In this document: positions 32,256 through 39,449 of the stretch, piece by piece
Position numbering within the stretch: position 1 is the first letter of the stretch
Layout: every line of letters starts with the position of its first letter
Assembly: GCA_016791265.1 (NCBI GenBank)
Contig: JAEUMY010000022.1
Location: 62,001-126,000, forward strand
Direction of reading: 5' to 3'
DNA length: 64,000 bases
DNA from: Betaproteobacteria bacterium
GTDB lineage: Bacteria > Pseudomonadota > Gammaproteobacteria > Burkholderiales > Usitatibacteraceae
Notes under the pieces: generated by a model
Databases searched by the model: none
The model's input: only the letters and a program-made list of their open reading frames with translations
Told to the model about the DNA's origin: nothing
Position numbers and translations under genes: made by a program

Positions 32256-32393
32256 TCAAAGGCCGCTTGCGCGACCGTCCGCTCCCGGAGGATGGCCCGA
32301 AGGCCGGGGAGACAAAAGGCGCGGCCAATGTTCGGGCCGCGCCAACACTGCAATTCCCACTGCAGTGATCACTTTTCGTTGGCAGCCAGGACA

Positions 32394-32678
32394 TCAGGCC
32401 GCCTTCTTAAATCGCGGCGGCAGCGCATCGCCGGGATATGGGTAAATGTCGGGCCGCAACTCGTGCGGCGTCACCTTGAAGCCGATCACTGCCGCGATAT
32501 CCAGCACCAGCTCAGCGGTCGGCCCCGCACCCTGTGCCAGCCACAGCGACACCGCTTGCTGAGAAATGACTTTGCGACCTGCTCTGGCGTTGATTTTTCG
32601 AACGAGCGCAGATTGACTGCCCGCGGCAATGATCGCGGACTGCAACGCACTGGCAGTCGGAGCGCGGCGTGAACGCAT
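32394..32678 (-). CDS. Cro-like YdaS-family HTH protein, second copy
   Basis: The 94-residue product has an HTH (LQSAIIAAGSQSALVRKINARAGRKVISQQAVSLWL) followed by the VTPHELRPDIYP motif of YdaS-type Cro proteins. Its ATG overlaps the stop of the preceding paralogue (ATGA). Tandem Cro-like genes are unusual. The C-terminus ends in Lys-Lys-Ala-Ala like its neighbour, so the pair probably arose by duplication and may form heterodimers. Confidence 0.75.
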   Translation of the reverse strand: MRSRRAPTASALQSAIIAAGSQSALVRKINARAGRKVISQQAVSLWLAQGAGPTAELVLDIAAVIGFKVTPHELRPDIYPYPGDALPPRFKKAA

Positions 32679-32941
32679 CAGGCCGCTTTCTTGGAAATTT
32701 CAAGCCGCAGCGGATGATCTGGCGGCAAGCCGTCGCACGGGTTCGGGTAAATGTCTGGCCGCAGTTGATGCGGAGTGATGCTCCAACCTGTCGATTCAGC
32801 CACCCGGATGACCCGATCCGGCGGAATGCCTTCGGCGTACCAACCACTGACAGCCTGACCGCTGATGTTGAACAGCCGGCCAACAGCGACAGGGCCGCCG
32901 GCCATCCGGATGAGTTCGCGGGTATTCACGGTCGATTCCAT
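32678..32941 (-). CDS. Cro-like YdaS-family HTH protein, first copy
   Basis: The 87-residue product begins at 32941 (MESTVNTRELIRMAGGPVAVGRLFNISGQAVSGWYAEGIP) and ends SKKAA. The motif ITPHQLRPDIYPNP matches its tandem partner. The ATG lies 7 bp after the -10 box of the leftward promoter, so the transcript may be leaderless. An in-frame ATG at 32977 lies upstream of that promoter and is less likely. It should bind the operators at 32953-33011 against the repressor. Confidence 0.75.
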   Translation of the reverse strand: MESTVNTRELIRMAGGPVAVGRLFNISGQAVSGWYAEGIPPDRVIRVAESTGWSITPHQLRPDIYPNPCDGLPPDHPLRLEISKKAA

Positions 32942-32947
32942 GAATCC

Positions 32948-33011
32948 ATTGTAAAGAATTTCTTTTCTTTTTTGCAAGAAATTCTTTCTCGCGTTCGTAA
33001 AGAAAAACTTT
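32948..33011. promoter_or_regulatory. Repressor/Cro operator region with leftward promoter
   Basis: Three related operators are spaced 22 and 24 bp apart centre to centre: AAAGAATTTCTTT (32953-32965), CAAGAAATTCTTT (32975-32987), AAAGAAAAACTTT (32999-33011). The leftward promoter has -35 TTGCAA (32972-32977) and -10 TACAAT (minus strand, 32948-32953), covered by the first two. The rightward start at 33024 has no strong -10, as in a lambda PRM. Confidence 0.8.
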
Positions 33012-33023
33012 GATCATCGGTCC

Positions 33024-33659
33024 ATGAGTTACGCCACCCGCTTACGCGACGCCCGAGAAGCCCTCAACCTGACCCAGGAAGAGACAGCAGACCGCATCGG
33101 TGTCAGCCGCCAGACCATCCGGGACTGGGAATCGGGCAAGTCCGTGCCGACACGCAAGCATCACGACGCAATTTCCGACGTGCTGGGCGTGCAGATCCTC
33201 CACGCCGCCTCGGAGCCCGCTGCCTACTCACTGGATCAGAACAAGTACGCATTCGTCCCGAAGTACACCGCGAAGGTTGGCGCAGGCTCTCCAGCGGAAA
33301 ACGGCCACGAAGAGGTTGACGGCAAGCACGCGTACCGCCGGGACTGGTTGGAAAAAATGAAACTGATCCCAGCAGCCCTGGTTGTGGTGGAGGTTGAAGG
33401 CGACTCCATGTCGCCCACCATTTTTGACGGCGATGATGTGCTGGTGAACACGCTCCAAAAAACCGTGATCAGTGGCCGAGTCTTCGCATTCCGCACCGAT
33501 GACGGCGCCAAGGTGAAGCGGCTGATACGCCAAGCCGATGGCCGCATCCTGGTGTCCAGCGACAACCCGAACAAGGCGTTTTACCCGGACGAGTATTTGA
33601 CCCCGGACGTTCCCGTCGACATCATCGGCATGGTCGTTCATCGATCAGGAAAGGTCTGA
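33024..33659 (+). CDS. LexA/CI-type prophage repressor
   Basis: The 211-residue protein has an N-terminal HTH (LTQEETADRIGVSRQTIRDWE, 16-36) and a C-terminal S24 peptidase domain with Ser128 in GDSMSPT and Lys165 in KVKRL. Ala87-Gly88 (VGAGSP) is a plausible self-cleavage site. RecA-stimulated cleavage would free the operators at 32953-33011 and at 34852 and start lytic growth. It is divergent from the Cro-like genes and followed directly by two cargo genes. Confidence 0.9.
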   Translation: MSYATRLRDAREALNLTQEETADRIGVSRQTIRDWESGKSVPTRKHHDAISDVLGVQILHAASEPAAYSLDQNKYAFVPKYTAKVGAGSPAENGHEEVDGKHAYRRDWLEKMKLIPAALVVVEVEGDSMSPTIFDGDDVLVNTLQKTVISGRVFAFRTDDGAKVKRLIRQADGRILVSSDNPNKAFYPDEYLTPDVPVDIIGMVVHRSGKV

Positions 33660-33660
33660 C

Positions 33661-34419
33661 ATGCCTTTCGGCGCATGGGTCTTACTTATAGTCGGCGCGG
33701 TTGCTGCCTGGCTTTATTTTTCCAAGTCCGGCAAAGCCGAGCAGGACCGCTACCGCTATCTGGATGACCAGCCGACCACAAACAAGGACGTCCAGAAGTT
33801 TGTTGAGAGCGCCGGGTCGTTCTTTCCAATCCGAATCTGGCTGGACTTGGACTACATCGACGCGCAAGGCACGATCACCCGCCGCCGAGTGCGAACGTAT
33901 GACTTCTCGACCGACGGCCCCGGGATGATCAACGCTCATTGCGAGCTCCGAAACGGGTACCGCTCATTCCGCATGGATCGCGTCCGACAGGCTATCGTCA
34001 TGGAGTCGGGCGAGACAGCCAAGGACGTCAAAGCCCTGCTCATCGACCAGTATCGCAACCATCCCGATCGCGGCTTCGAAGCCGTTCTCGCCGACCACCT
34101 GCCGACGGTGCGGGCGCTGCTCTATCTCGGCAAGGCCGATGGCCAATTCAGCACAAAAGAGCGCGAAATTGTCGTCGAGCTCTGCAACGACCTCACCGGG
34201 CGAACTGACCTTACTCGCGAGTCGTTCAACCAGGCCATCCGATCACTAGAGGTGCCAAGCAAGGCGGCGTTCTGGCGCATCACCGGGGAGCTCGCCAAAC
34301 AGCCGGAAGCACTGCGCGCCAAGACATTGCGTACTGCCGAGCGCATGGTCGCGACACAGAAAAAGCTGGAAGGCGAAGAACTGGAAGCCATTACCTACCT
34401 GAGGAATAAACTCTCATGA
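33661..34419 (+). CDS. Membrane-anchored TerB-like protein, repressor-linked cargo
   Basis: The 252-residue product has an N-terminal membrane helix (3-20), a middle part with TRRRVRTYDFSTDGPGMINAHCELRNGYRSFRMDRVRQAI (about 70-110) resembling a WYL-type barrel, and a C-terminal TerB-like domain (ALLYLGKADGQFSTKEREIVVELC, near 145-170). It starts 2 bp after the repressor stop, so it is probably expressed in the lysogen. TerB domains occur in stress and phage-response systems, so an exclusion role is possible. Confidence 0.65.
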   Translation: MPFGAWVLLIVGAVAAWLYFSKSGKAEQDRYRYLDDQPTTNKDVQKFVESAGSFFPIRIWLDLDYIDAQGTITRRRVRTYDFSTDGPGMINAHCELRNGYRSFRMDRVRQAIVMESGETAKDVKALLIDQYRNHPDRGFEAVLADHLPTVRALLYLGKADGQFSTKEREIVVELCNDLTGRTDLTRESFNQAIRSLEVPSKAAFWRITGELAKQPEALRAKTLRTAERMVATQKKLEGEELEAITYLRNKLS

Positions 34420-34817
34420 AGCCGATCACAGCACTGATACTTGCCGCATTGCCATTCACCGCAATCGCACAGACCGGGACCAAGGCCCAATGCGACCGCC
34501 TGGCGAAGTCCGCCGACCTTCAGGAGCGGTACATCGCCATGGAGCATGTCAGCGGCATGGGCGATGACAGCGCGCCGCGGGAAACCAATCGCCGACTACG
34601 CATCCAGAATGCACTGACTGCGCAGCAAAGCAATCTGTTCATGATGGCGCAACTTAAGTGCCCAATGCCCGACTTGGTAAGCTCCTCCACGGGCCCGGAC
34701 AGCAAGTATTACGGTGAAGCGGTGCTCTGCGGCATCGAGCGCCAACGCGGAAACGCGAGCGCCGAGGCTTGCAAAATCCAGAACTGGACCGGCAAAGCCG
34801 ACCCTTCTGCCAAGTAG
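34416..34817 (+). CDS. Periplasmic protein coupled to the TerB-like gene
   Basis: This 133-residue protein has a signal peptide (MKPITALILAALPFTAIAQ) and a mature helical part with three Cys (probably one disulfide). It overlaps the TerB-like gene by 4 bp (ATGA). It probably works with its membrane partner across the inner membrane, expressed from the repressor transcript. No family recognised. Confidence 0.6.
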   Translation: MKPITALILAALPFTAIAQTGTKAQCDRLAKSADLQERYIAMEHVSGMGDDSAPRETNRRLRIQNALTAQQSNLFMMAQLKCPMPDLVSSSTGPDSKYYGEAVLCGIERQRGNASAEACKIQNWTGKADPSAK

Positions 34818-34842
34818 GCTCAGCCGTCCAACAAAGTTTTTC

Positions 34843-34872
34843 TTGACATGATGTAAGGATTTTCTTTACATT
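34843..34872 (+). promoter_or_regulatory. Promoter of the DGR/early operon with a repressor-type operator
   Basis: TTGACA (34843-34848), an 18-bp spacer and TACATT (34867-34872). TGTAAGGATTTTCTTTACA (34852-34870) covers spacer and -10. It matches the first cI-cro operator with its flank (32950-32968) at 15 of 19 bases. It probably serves as a distant operator, like lambda OL, for the rightward operon. Confidence 0.72.
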
Positions 34873-34912
34873 GCCTCCAACCCGGCCATCCCGGCCGACT
34901 TTGGAGGCACGC

Positions 34913-35497
34913 ATGCACGCAGTCGAGACCACCCCCGCCGAATCCGGCGCTGACACCACCCCTACCCCCAGCACCAACCCCAGCACCACCCCCAGCATTA
35001 CCCGCGACACCCCCGTCCCCGCCATCGGCCAGCCCTGGCCGGAGCAGGGCGGCATCCGTGTCGGACGCATGGCCGGGCCGAACGGCACCGAAGTCGAGCT
35101 GATCATCCCGCTTTACCTGAAGGACCTGCCGATCGACAAGGCATGGGGTCGGTACGGCCAATCGATCCCCGACACCTCGGACAAGCTGGACGGCGCGGCC
35201 AACACGCGCGGGCTGCTGCTCTCCGGCGAAGATTGCCCCGCCGCCCAAGCCGCCGCCGAGTTCACCGTCGAGAACGGCCACGGCCGCTTCGATGACTGGT
35301 TCCTGCCGGCACAGCGGCAACTCGCGCTGGTGCAGGCGAACGTCCAGCCCATCATCCCCGACGGCTGGTACTGGTCCAGCACCCAGTACTCGCCCGACGG
35401 CGCCTGGGGCAGCCTCTTCCCGGATGGCAGCCAGGGCGTCAACCTCAAGGACTACAAGGGCCGAGTGCTGCCCGTCCGCACGGTGTTGGTCATTTAG
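34913..35497 (+). CDS. DGR target protein 1 (variable C-terminal lectin-like domain)
   Basis: The ATG at 34913 has TTGGAGG upstream. The 194-residue protein has a Thr/Pro-rich disordered N-terminus (to about 40), then GQPWPEQGGIRVGR and a C-type-lectin-like domain of the DUF1566 kind (DDWFLPAQRQL, GWYWSSTQYS). Residues 156-189 are encoded by VR1. In known DGRs this fold displays varied residues for ligand binding. There is no signal peptide, so it is probably a virion or cytoplasmic protein. It is the first gene of the rightward operon. Confidence 0.88.
   Translation: MHAVETTPAESGADTTPTPSTNPSTTPSITRDTPVPAIGQPWPEQGGIRVGRMAGPNGTEVELIIPLYLKDLPIDKAWGRYGQSIPDTSDKLDGAANTRGLLLSGEDCPAAQAAAEFTVENGHGRFDDWFLPAQRQLALVQANVQPIIPDGWYWSSTQYSPDGAWGSLFPDGSQGVNLKDYKGRVLPVRTVLVI
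35380..35480 (+). repeat. DGR variable repeat VR1
   Basis: 101 bp aligned without gaps to the template at 42095-42195. Fourteen of 15 differences fall at template adenines, replaced by G, C or T. The other is a T-to-C. Changes lie at nine codons. The last 34 bp (AAGGACTACAAGGGCCG onward) are identical, which marks the initiation-of-homing part. Confidence 0.93.
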
Positions 35498-35537
35498 CCA
35501 TTCAGCCATTTCTCTCCCGCGCTGACCGACTGCCCGC

Positions 35538-35762
35538 ATGAGCCTGCTTGCCGCTCGCACCATGTTCTGCATCCAGGACGAGGCCACCGGCCTCGTCACC
35601 GACCCTGTGCCCACGTACGCCGAGGCCGAGATGCAGCTGCCACCCGCCCGGCCGGCCTCGATGAAGGTCGTGCCGGTGCTGGTCGAGATCTCGCGCGCCG
35701 AGTGGCCCGCCGCGGCCGTGCAGGCCTTTGGCCAGCTTCCCCTTCACGAGGTGACCCCATGA
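35538..35762 (+). CDS. Small unknown protein
   Basis: This 74-residue soluble protein (MSLLAARTMFCIQDEATG) ends in an ATGA overlap with the next start. It has a beta-alpha pattern with VVPVLVEIS. It follows the first DGR target in the same operon. No family is recognised. Confidence 0.5.
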   Translation: MSLLAARTMFCIQDEATGLVTDPVPTYAEAEMQLPPARPASMKVVPVLVEISRAEWPAAAVQAFGQLPLHEVTP

Positions 35763-36220
35763 GCCATCCGCTCGTCCAGGCACAAGCTGAAAAGACCGAT
35801 CTCGAACAGGCGCTCGCCTGGCTGCGCGGCGAAGGCCGCCGGTCCGGCCGGCGCGAGGCCGAGATCGCCGCGCGCGCCGTCGAACGCGGGCTGGCCGAGA
35901 TCAAGCAACGGCTGAGTGGCGAGCTGTCCGAGACCGCCGGGTACGTCGTGTACTGGCGCGGCGCCACGCACCGCGTCTTCACCGGCGTGCGCGGCGAGCT
36001 CTGGTCCGGCGACCTGCGCCTGGCCGAGCGCTTCGCCGATGAGGCCGCGGCCGAGGCGCGCCTGCGGGTGCTGCGGGCCGCCATGAACCGCCTCGATCGC
36101 TACAAGCTCACCGTCGAGCCGTTGGCCAAGCTCATCCACACCCACCGCAAAGCCGCTGCGAGCACGACCACGCACGCGGACATCACTTCACCCACCCCAC
36201 CCCACGGAGACCCCTCATGA
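35759..36220 (+). CDS. Unknown helical protein
   Basis: The 153-residue product begins at 35759 (MSHPLVQAQAEKTDLEQAL), the ATG within ATGA. It is mostly helical with many Ala, Arg and Glu, and has a short beta segment (GYVVYWRGATHRVFTG). It overlaps the next gene by 4 bp. No family is recognised. Coupling to neighbours suggests a stable operon. Confidence 0.55.
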   Translation: MSHPLVQAQAEKTDLEQALAWLRGEGRRSGRREAEIAARAVERGLAEIKQRLSGELSETAGYVVYWRGATHRVFTGVRGELWSGDLRLAERFADEAAAEARLRVLRAAMNRLDRYKLTVEPLAKLIHTHRKAAASTTTHADITSPTPPHGDPS

Positions 36221-36426
36221 CCGCCGTCGTGATTCCCCTTGCGAATATTCGCATCCCCAGCGAGACCGAGCTGCTCGACGCCGCGAACCAGGCCGAGGCC
36301 GCGCACCTTCACCTCATCACCAACGGCCGCGAGACCCTGCTCAGCCCGCACGTCCTGCCCGGCTGGATCAAGGTCGTCACCAAGATCAAGCCCGGCACGC
36401 CGGCGGAAGTGAGGGCCGCAGCATGA
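36217..36426 (+). CDS. Small unknown protein
   Basis: This 69-residue protein begins MTAVVIPLANIRIPSE. The ANIR segment is the 12-bp palindrome at 36241. It overlaps both neighbours by 4 bp. It has one possible beta hairpin and no motif I know. Confidence 0.5.
   Translation: MTAVVIPLANIRIPSETELLDAANQAEAAHLHLITNGRETLLSPHVLPGWIKVVTKIKPGTPAEVRAAA
36241..36252. repeat. GCGAATATTCGC palindrome, copy 6
   Basis: Perfect palindrome near the start of the 36217 gene, read as Ala-Asn-Ile-Arg. Left flank CTT gives CTTGCGAATATTCGC. Confidence 0.9.
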
Positions 36427-36656
36427 GCACGCGCATGAAGTTCTACAAGCCCGAGCCGAGGCACGGCCTGCTGAACGTGAAGACGGTCAACATCTACACG
36501 CGCGGAATCTCGGCCGAGATTCGTACCGGCGAGACTTTCAACCGCCGCAACTGGAGCCGCGCCCGCGCCATGGAGATCATGGCCCGAGACGGGTACTTCC
36601 CGAAGGCAAGCATTCCGCCGCGGATGCTGAAAACCTTTGTGCGCGTGGTGCAGTGA
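36423..36656 (+). CDS. Small basic unknown protein
   Basis: The 77-residue product is basic and alpha/beta mixed (MKFYKPEPRHGLLNVKTVNIY, then ARAMEIMARDGYFPKAS). A nucleic-acid-binding role is possible from charge only. It overlaps neighbours in the operon (ATGA upstream, TGATG downstream). Confidence 0.5.
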   Translation: MSTRMKFYKPEPRHGLLNVKTVNIYTRGISAEIRTGETFNRRNWSRARAMEIMARDGYFPKASIPPRMLKTFVRVVQ

Positions 36657-36910
36657 TGGAAGAACGCCCAAGCCCGAAACCGTCGCGCCGTCTGCGCATG
36701 GCCGTGCGTCTCGCATTGCACCTGCCGCCGCTGCCATCGTTTGACGCGCCGCTGTTCATCCTGCCGTCGCCGTCGACATTCACAACAGCGCCGTACTCGC
36801 TGCCCTTCTGGGCATTGAGGGGCAACGTCGAGAAGTGGTGGAACGCGCTGCAGCTCCAGGCATTTTCCAACGTTGCGACGAAGTGGCGCCTGCACCATGT
36901 CACGCGTTGA
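36656..36910 (+). CDS. Small unknown protein
   Basis: The ATG at 36656 overlaps the preceding stop. The 84-residue product is Pro-rich and basic with hydrophobic stretches (LALHLPPLPSFDAPLFILP), and Trp residues near the end. It overlaps the next gene by 14 bp. Coding status is moderate. Confidence 0.4.
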   Translation: MEERPSPKPSRRLRMAVRLALHLPPLPSFDAPLFILPSPSTFTTAPYSLPFWALRGNVEKWWNALQLQAFSNVATKWRLHHVTR

Positions 36911-37298
36911 CCCCTTCCCCCGCCCGCCGCACACCACCGCCGTCACGGCTGCAGGCAACTGCCGCCCGGTCGTGTGCCGCGAGGTGGAGCCCCCCGCGCA
37001 CGACTGGATCCGCGGCCTGCTCTGCATCACGGTCCTGATCCTGTTCCTCGCCGTGATCGAGCGGAACGAGCGGTACACCGCCGAGCAGATCGCCCGCACC
37101 GAGGCCGAGCAGCGCGCCGCCGCCGATCGCCGCGCTCTGGAGCTGGCCAACGCAGCGCCCCAGGTTCGCATCGACACCGACCACCCGGACGGCGTGCGCT
37201 GCGACCACTTCCGCATCCGCGAAGAGTGGCGCCCCTCCATCCTCGACCGCTGCATCCAGCTGGGCCAGGCCATCCGCGCCGCGCGCGCAACGGAGTGA
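36897..37298 (+). CDS. Single-pass membrane protein, unknown
   Basis: The 133-residue product from the ATG at 36897 has a Pro-rich start, one membrane helix near residues 40-57 (GLLCITVLILFLAVI), then a charged coiled-coil-like segment (RYTAEQIARTEAEQRAAADRRALELANA) and a globular end. Topology resembles small inner-membrane phage proteins. Function unknown. Confidence 0.55.
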   Translation: MSRVDPFPRPPHTTAVTAAGNCRPVVCREVEPPAHDWIRGLLCITVLILFLAVIERNERYTAEQIARTEAEQRAAADRRALELANAAPQVRIDTDHPDGVRCDHFRIREEWRPSILDRCIQLGQAIRAARATE

Positions 37299-37303
37299 CA
37301 GAC

Positions 37304-37555
37304 ATGGATTCGTACATCGACTGGCTCGCACTTGTCGCCATCCTCGGCACCTTCTTTTTCGTGCTCGGCTGGATCGCCCGCGGCGGGTGGGACGCCATTC
37401 AAATGGTGAGGTTGTTTGGTCGCAGCCAATGGCCCTCCAAGAAAGTGATTGTTATCGACAACCCCGGCCGCACCACCCCCGACACCTCGCCACTCATCAC
37501 CCCGAGAGAGCGCGGCGACGACACCCAACCCATCAAGATCAAGGCCCTGAAATGA
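37304..37555 (+). CDS. Small membrane protein, unknown
   Basis: This 83-residue protein begins at 37304 (MDSYIDWLALVAILGTFFFVLGWIARGG) with an N-terminal membrane helix, then a basic and Pro/Thr-rich cytoplasmic tail. It overlaps the kinase gene start by 4 bp. Two adjacent membrane proteins suggest a shared complex. Confidence 0.55.
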   Translation: MDSYIDWLALVAILGTFFFVLGWIARGGWDAIQMVRLFGRSQWPSKKVIVIDNPGRTTPDTSPLITPRERGDDTQPIKIKALK

Positions 37556-38178
37556 CCTCAGACACCGCCGGCACCCCACCCTGCGCTGACGCCGCCAAAC
37601 CGATCCTCATCGGCCTGTGCGGCTGGTCGCGCGCGGGCAAGGACACGATTGCGCAGTACCTGGAGCGCGAACACAGCTTTCACACGACCGCATTCGCCGA
37701 GCCGCTACGCGCGATGCTGGCCGAGTCTTGGCAGCTGTTCCCCGAACAGCTCCACGGCGCGGCGAAGGACGAGCCCATCGCCACGCTGCAGAACCGCAAG
37801 CCCCGTGACTTCATGCAAAGCCTGGGCGACTGGTACCTCGCTGCGTTCGGCCCGCGCGCACTGATCGCGAATGTCGCAGACATCTGGCGCGACCTGCAGG
37901 ACCCGAAAGCCGAAGCACCCGGCCTGGTCGTGAGCGATTGCCGCACCACGGCCGAGATCGAGTTCGTGCAGGAGTCGGGCGGCGTGATCTGGTGGGTGGG
38001 CCGCCCCGACACCGGAAGCATCAACCAGCACCGCACGGAGCACGTCGACAGCCTGCAGGCCGCACTGCATCGCCCCGGCGTGGATGTCGATTTGCAAAAC
38101 ACCGGCACCGTGCATGACCTCATCAGCCAGGTCGAGAACGCGCTGGCCGCAGCGAGGCGGCGCGAGGTGGCGGCGTGA
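37552..38178 (+). CDS. Deoxynucleoside monophosphate kinase-like P-loop protein
   Basis: This 208-residue protein has a Walker A motif GWSRAGKDT (residues 24-32) and the KPRDFMQSLGDWYLAAFGP segment of T4-gp1-like dNMP kinases. LVVSDCRTTAEIEFV resembles the NMP-binding site. It would supply dNTP precursors for phage DNA synthesis. It overlaps genes on both sides by 4 bp. Confidence 0.8.
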   Translation: MTSDTAGTPPCADAAKPILIGLCGWSRAGKDTIAQYLEREHSFHTTAFAEPLRAMLAESWQLFPEQLHGAAKDEPIATLQNRKPRDFMQSLGDWYLAAFGPRALIANVADIWRDLQDPKAEAPGLVVSDCRTTAEIEFVQESGGVIWWVGRPDTGSINQHRTEHVDSLQAALHRPGVDVDLQNTGTVHDLISQVENALAAARRREVAA

Positions 38179-38534
38179 GCCTCTTCATCGAGCACCAGTT
38201 CTCGCCGGTGATCGAGAGGTACCGGCATGCTTTTGACGCCATCAACGCCGAGATCGAGAAGCTCGCCCTGGCGTTCGCGTCTCTTTGGCCGATGAGGGGC
38301 GGCATGGCGGCCAGTGGTTTATTGGGGCAGCTCAATGCACTACAGCCCGGCGTATTTGGATCGAGCCTTGTGGGCGGGGCCTGGCCAGCCTGGATGTCGT
38401 TTCAGCGGCCGTCACTGCTCGAAATGTTCGGCATCAACCCGGCCGCACGCCGCCACCAGAAACACCGCGCGTACATGCACCGCCGCAGCCGGTACCTGAA
38501 GAAGCACCGCTACCCACCGAAGGACTGGGCATGA
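38175..38534 (+). CDS. Unknown protein with basic C-terminus
   Basis: This 119-residue protein has an N-terminal helix (FSPVIERYRHAFDAINAEIEKLALAFASLW), a Gly-rich middle, and a strongly basic C-terminus (HRRSRYLKKHRYPPKDW). It overlaps both neighbours by 4 bp. The basic tail may bind nucleic acid. No family is recognised. Confidence 0.5.
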   Translation: MSLFIEHQFSPVIERYRHAFDAINAEIEKLALAFASLWPMRGGMAASGLLGQLNALQPGVFGSSLVGGAWPAWMSFQRPSLLEMFGINPAARRHQKHRAYMHRRSRYLKKHRYPPKDWA

Positions 38535-39448
38535 CCACCCCCGACCACCTAGCACAGATCCGCGCCGCTTTAGCCAAGGCCCAACCCGGCCCGCTGCGCA
38601 CGCGCGACATCGCCATCAAGACCAACATCCGCGAGGCCGACGTACACGCCGCCCTGGTGGCCATGCGCGAGACGGGCGAGATCGTCGCCTGCAACGTGTT
38701 CGCCGGCGGCATCGAGCAGATCGAAGCACGCCTGAGCGAAGGCACCGTGCTGGCCGTGAACTGCTCGCTTGGGCCCCTGAGCCACAGCAACTCGATCGCT
38801 GCGCGCCGCACCCAACGCGCGGCCGCCGAGCAGAAGGGCCTGCTCCGCATTCCCGGCAGCGCCGGCCCGCGCACCCCGCCGCGCCGCCTTGAGAACCTGG
38901 CCACGATCGGCCCGGCCGACCCACCCGCGCCGACCCCGGCCGAACCTTCACGCACCACCACACAGGAGAGACGCACCATGAGCAAAACCAACGGAACCGC
39001 CGACACCGTCGCAGCAGCACTGACTTCAACCCCTCAGACCGTTGCAGCGATCGCAGTCGCGACCGGTCTCGATGAAAAGGCCGTGTCCAACGCGCTGCAA
39101 CGACTGAAGCCCGCCGGCAAGGCCAAGCGCGAAGGGCGCGGTCTGTGGGTCAGCGTCGTGCCACGCGCCGCATCCGCCGCCACCGCGCCGCTGGTCAAGC
39201 CTGCCGCCGAGGAGAAGTCCACGCCGGCCAAACCGCCAGCCCGCTCGAAGAAGGTCGGCAGCTTCAAGCTCAACGTCGAGCTCGACACGAGCCAGGCCAT
39301 CGCGCAGATCGGCCAGCTCAAAGATCTGAGCCAGTCGCCCGTGAACATCCTGAAGCTCGAAGGCGGTGACCTGCTCGTCCTGCGCGGCAACATCGTCAAG
39401 GCCCAGCTCGACCCGGCCGAGGTCGACGCGCTCAGAAAGGCGGCGTGA
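38531..39448 (+). CDS. Two-module winged-helix-like protein
   Basis: The 305-residue product has an N-terminal module (LRTRDIAIKTNIREADVHAALVAMRETGEIVACN, 22-55) and a second one (TPQTVAAIAVATGLDEKAVSNALQRLKPAGKAKREGRGLWVS, about 165-210), both of winged-helix type, joined by an Ala/Pro/Arg-rich linker. An internal ATG at 38978 with CAGGAGAG upstream could give a separate second-module product. A DNA-binding regulatory role is likely. Confidence 0.6.
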   Translation: MTTPDHLAQIRAALAKAQPGPLRTRDIAIKTNIREADVHAALVAMRETGEIVACNVFAGGIEQIEARLSEGTVLAVNCSLGPLSHSNSIAARRTQRAAAEQKGLLRIPGSAGPRTPPRRLENLATIGPADPPAPTPAEPSRTTTQERRTMSKTNGTADTVAAALTSTPQTVAAIAVATGLDEKAVSNALQRLKPAGKAKREGRGLWVSVVPRAASAATAPLVKPAAEEKSTPAKPPARSKKVGSFKLNVELDTSQAIAQIGQLKDLSQSPVNILKLEGGDLLVLRGNIVKAQLDPAEVDALRKAA

Positions 39449-39449
39449 C

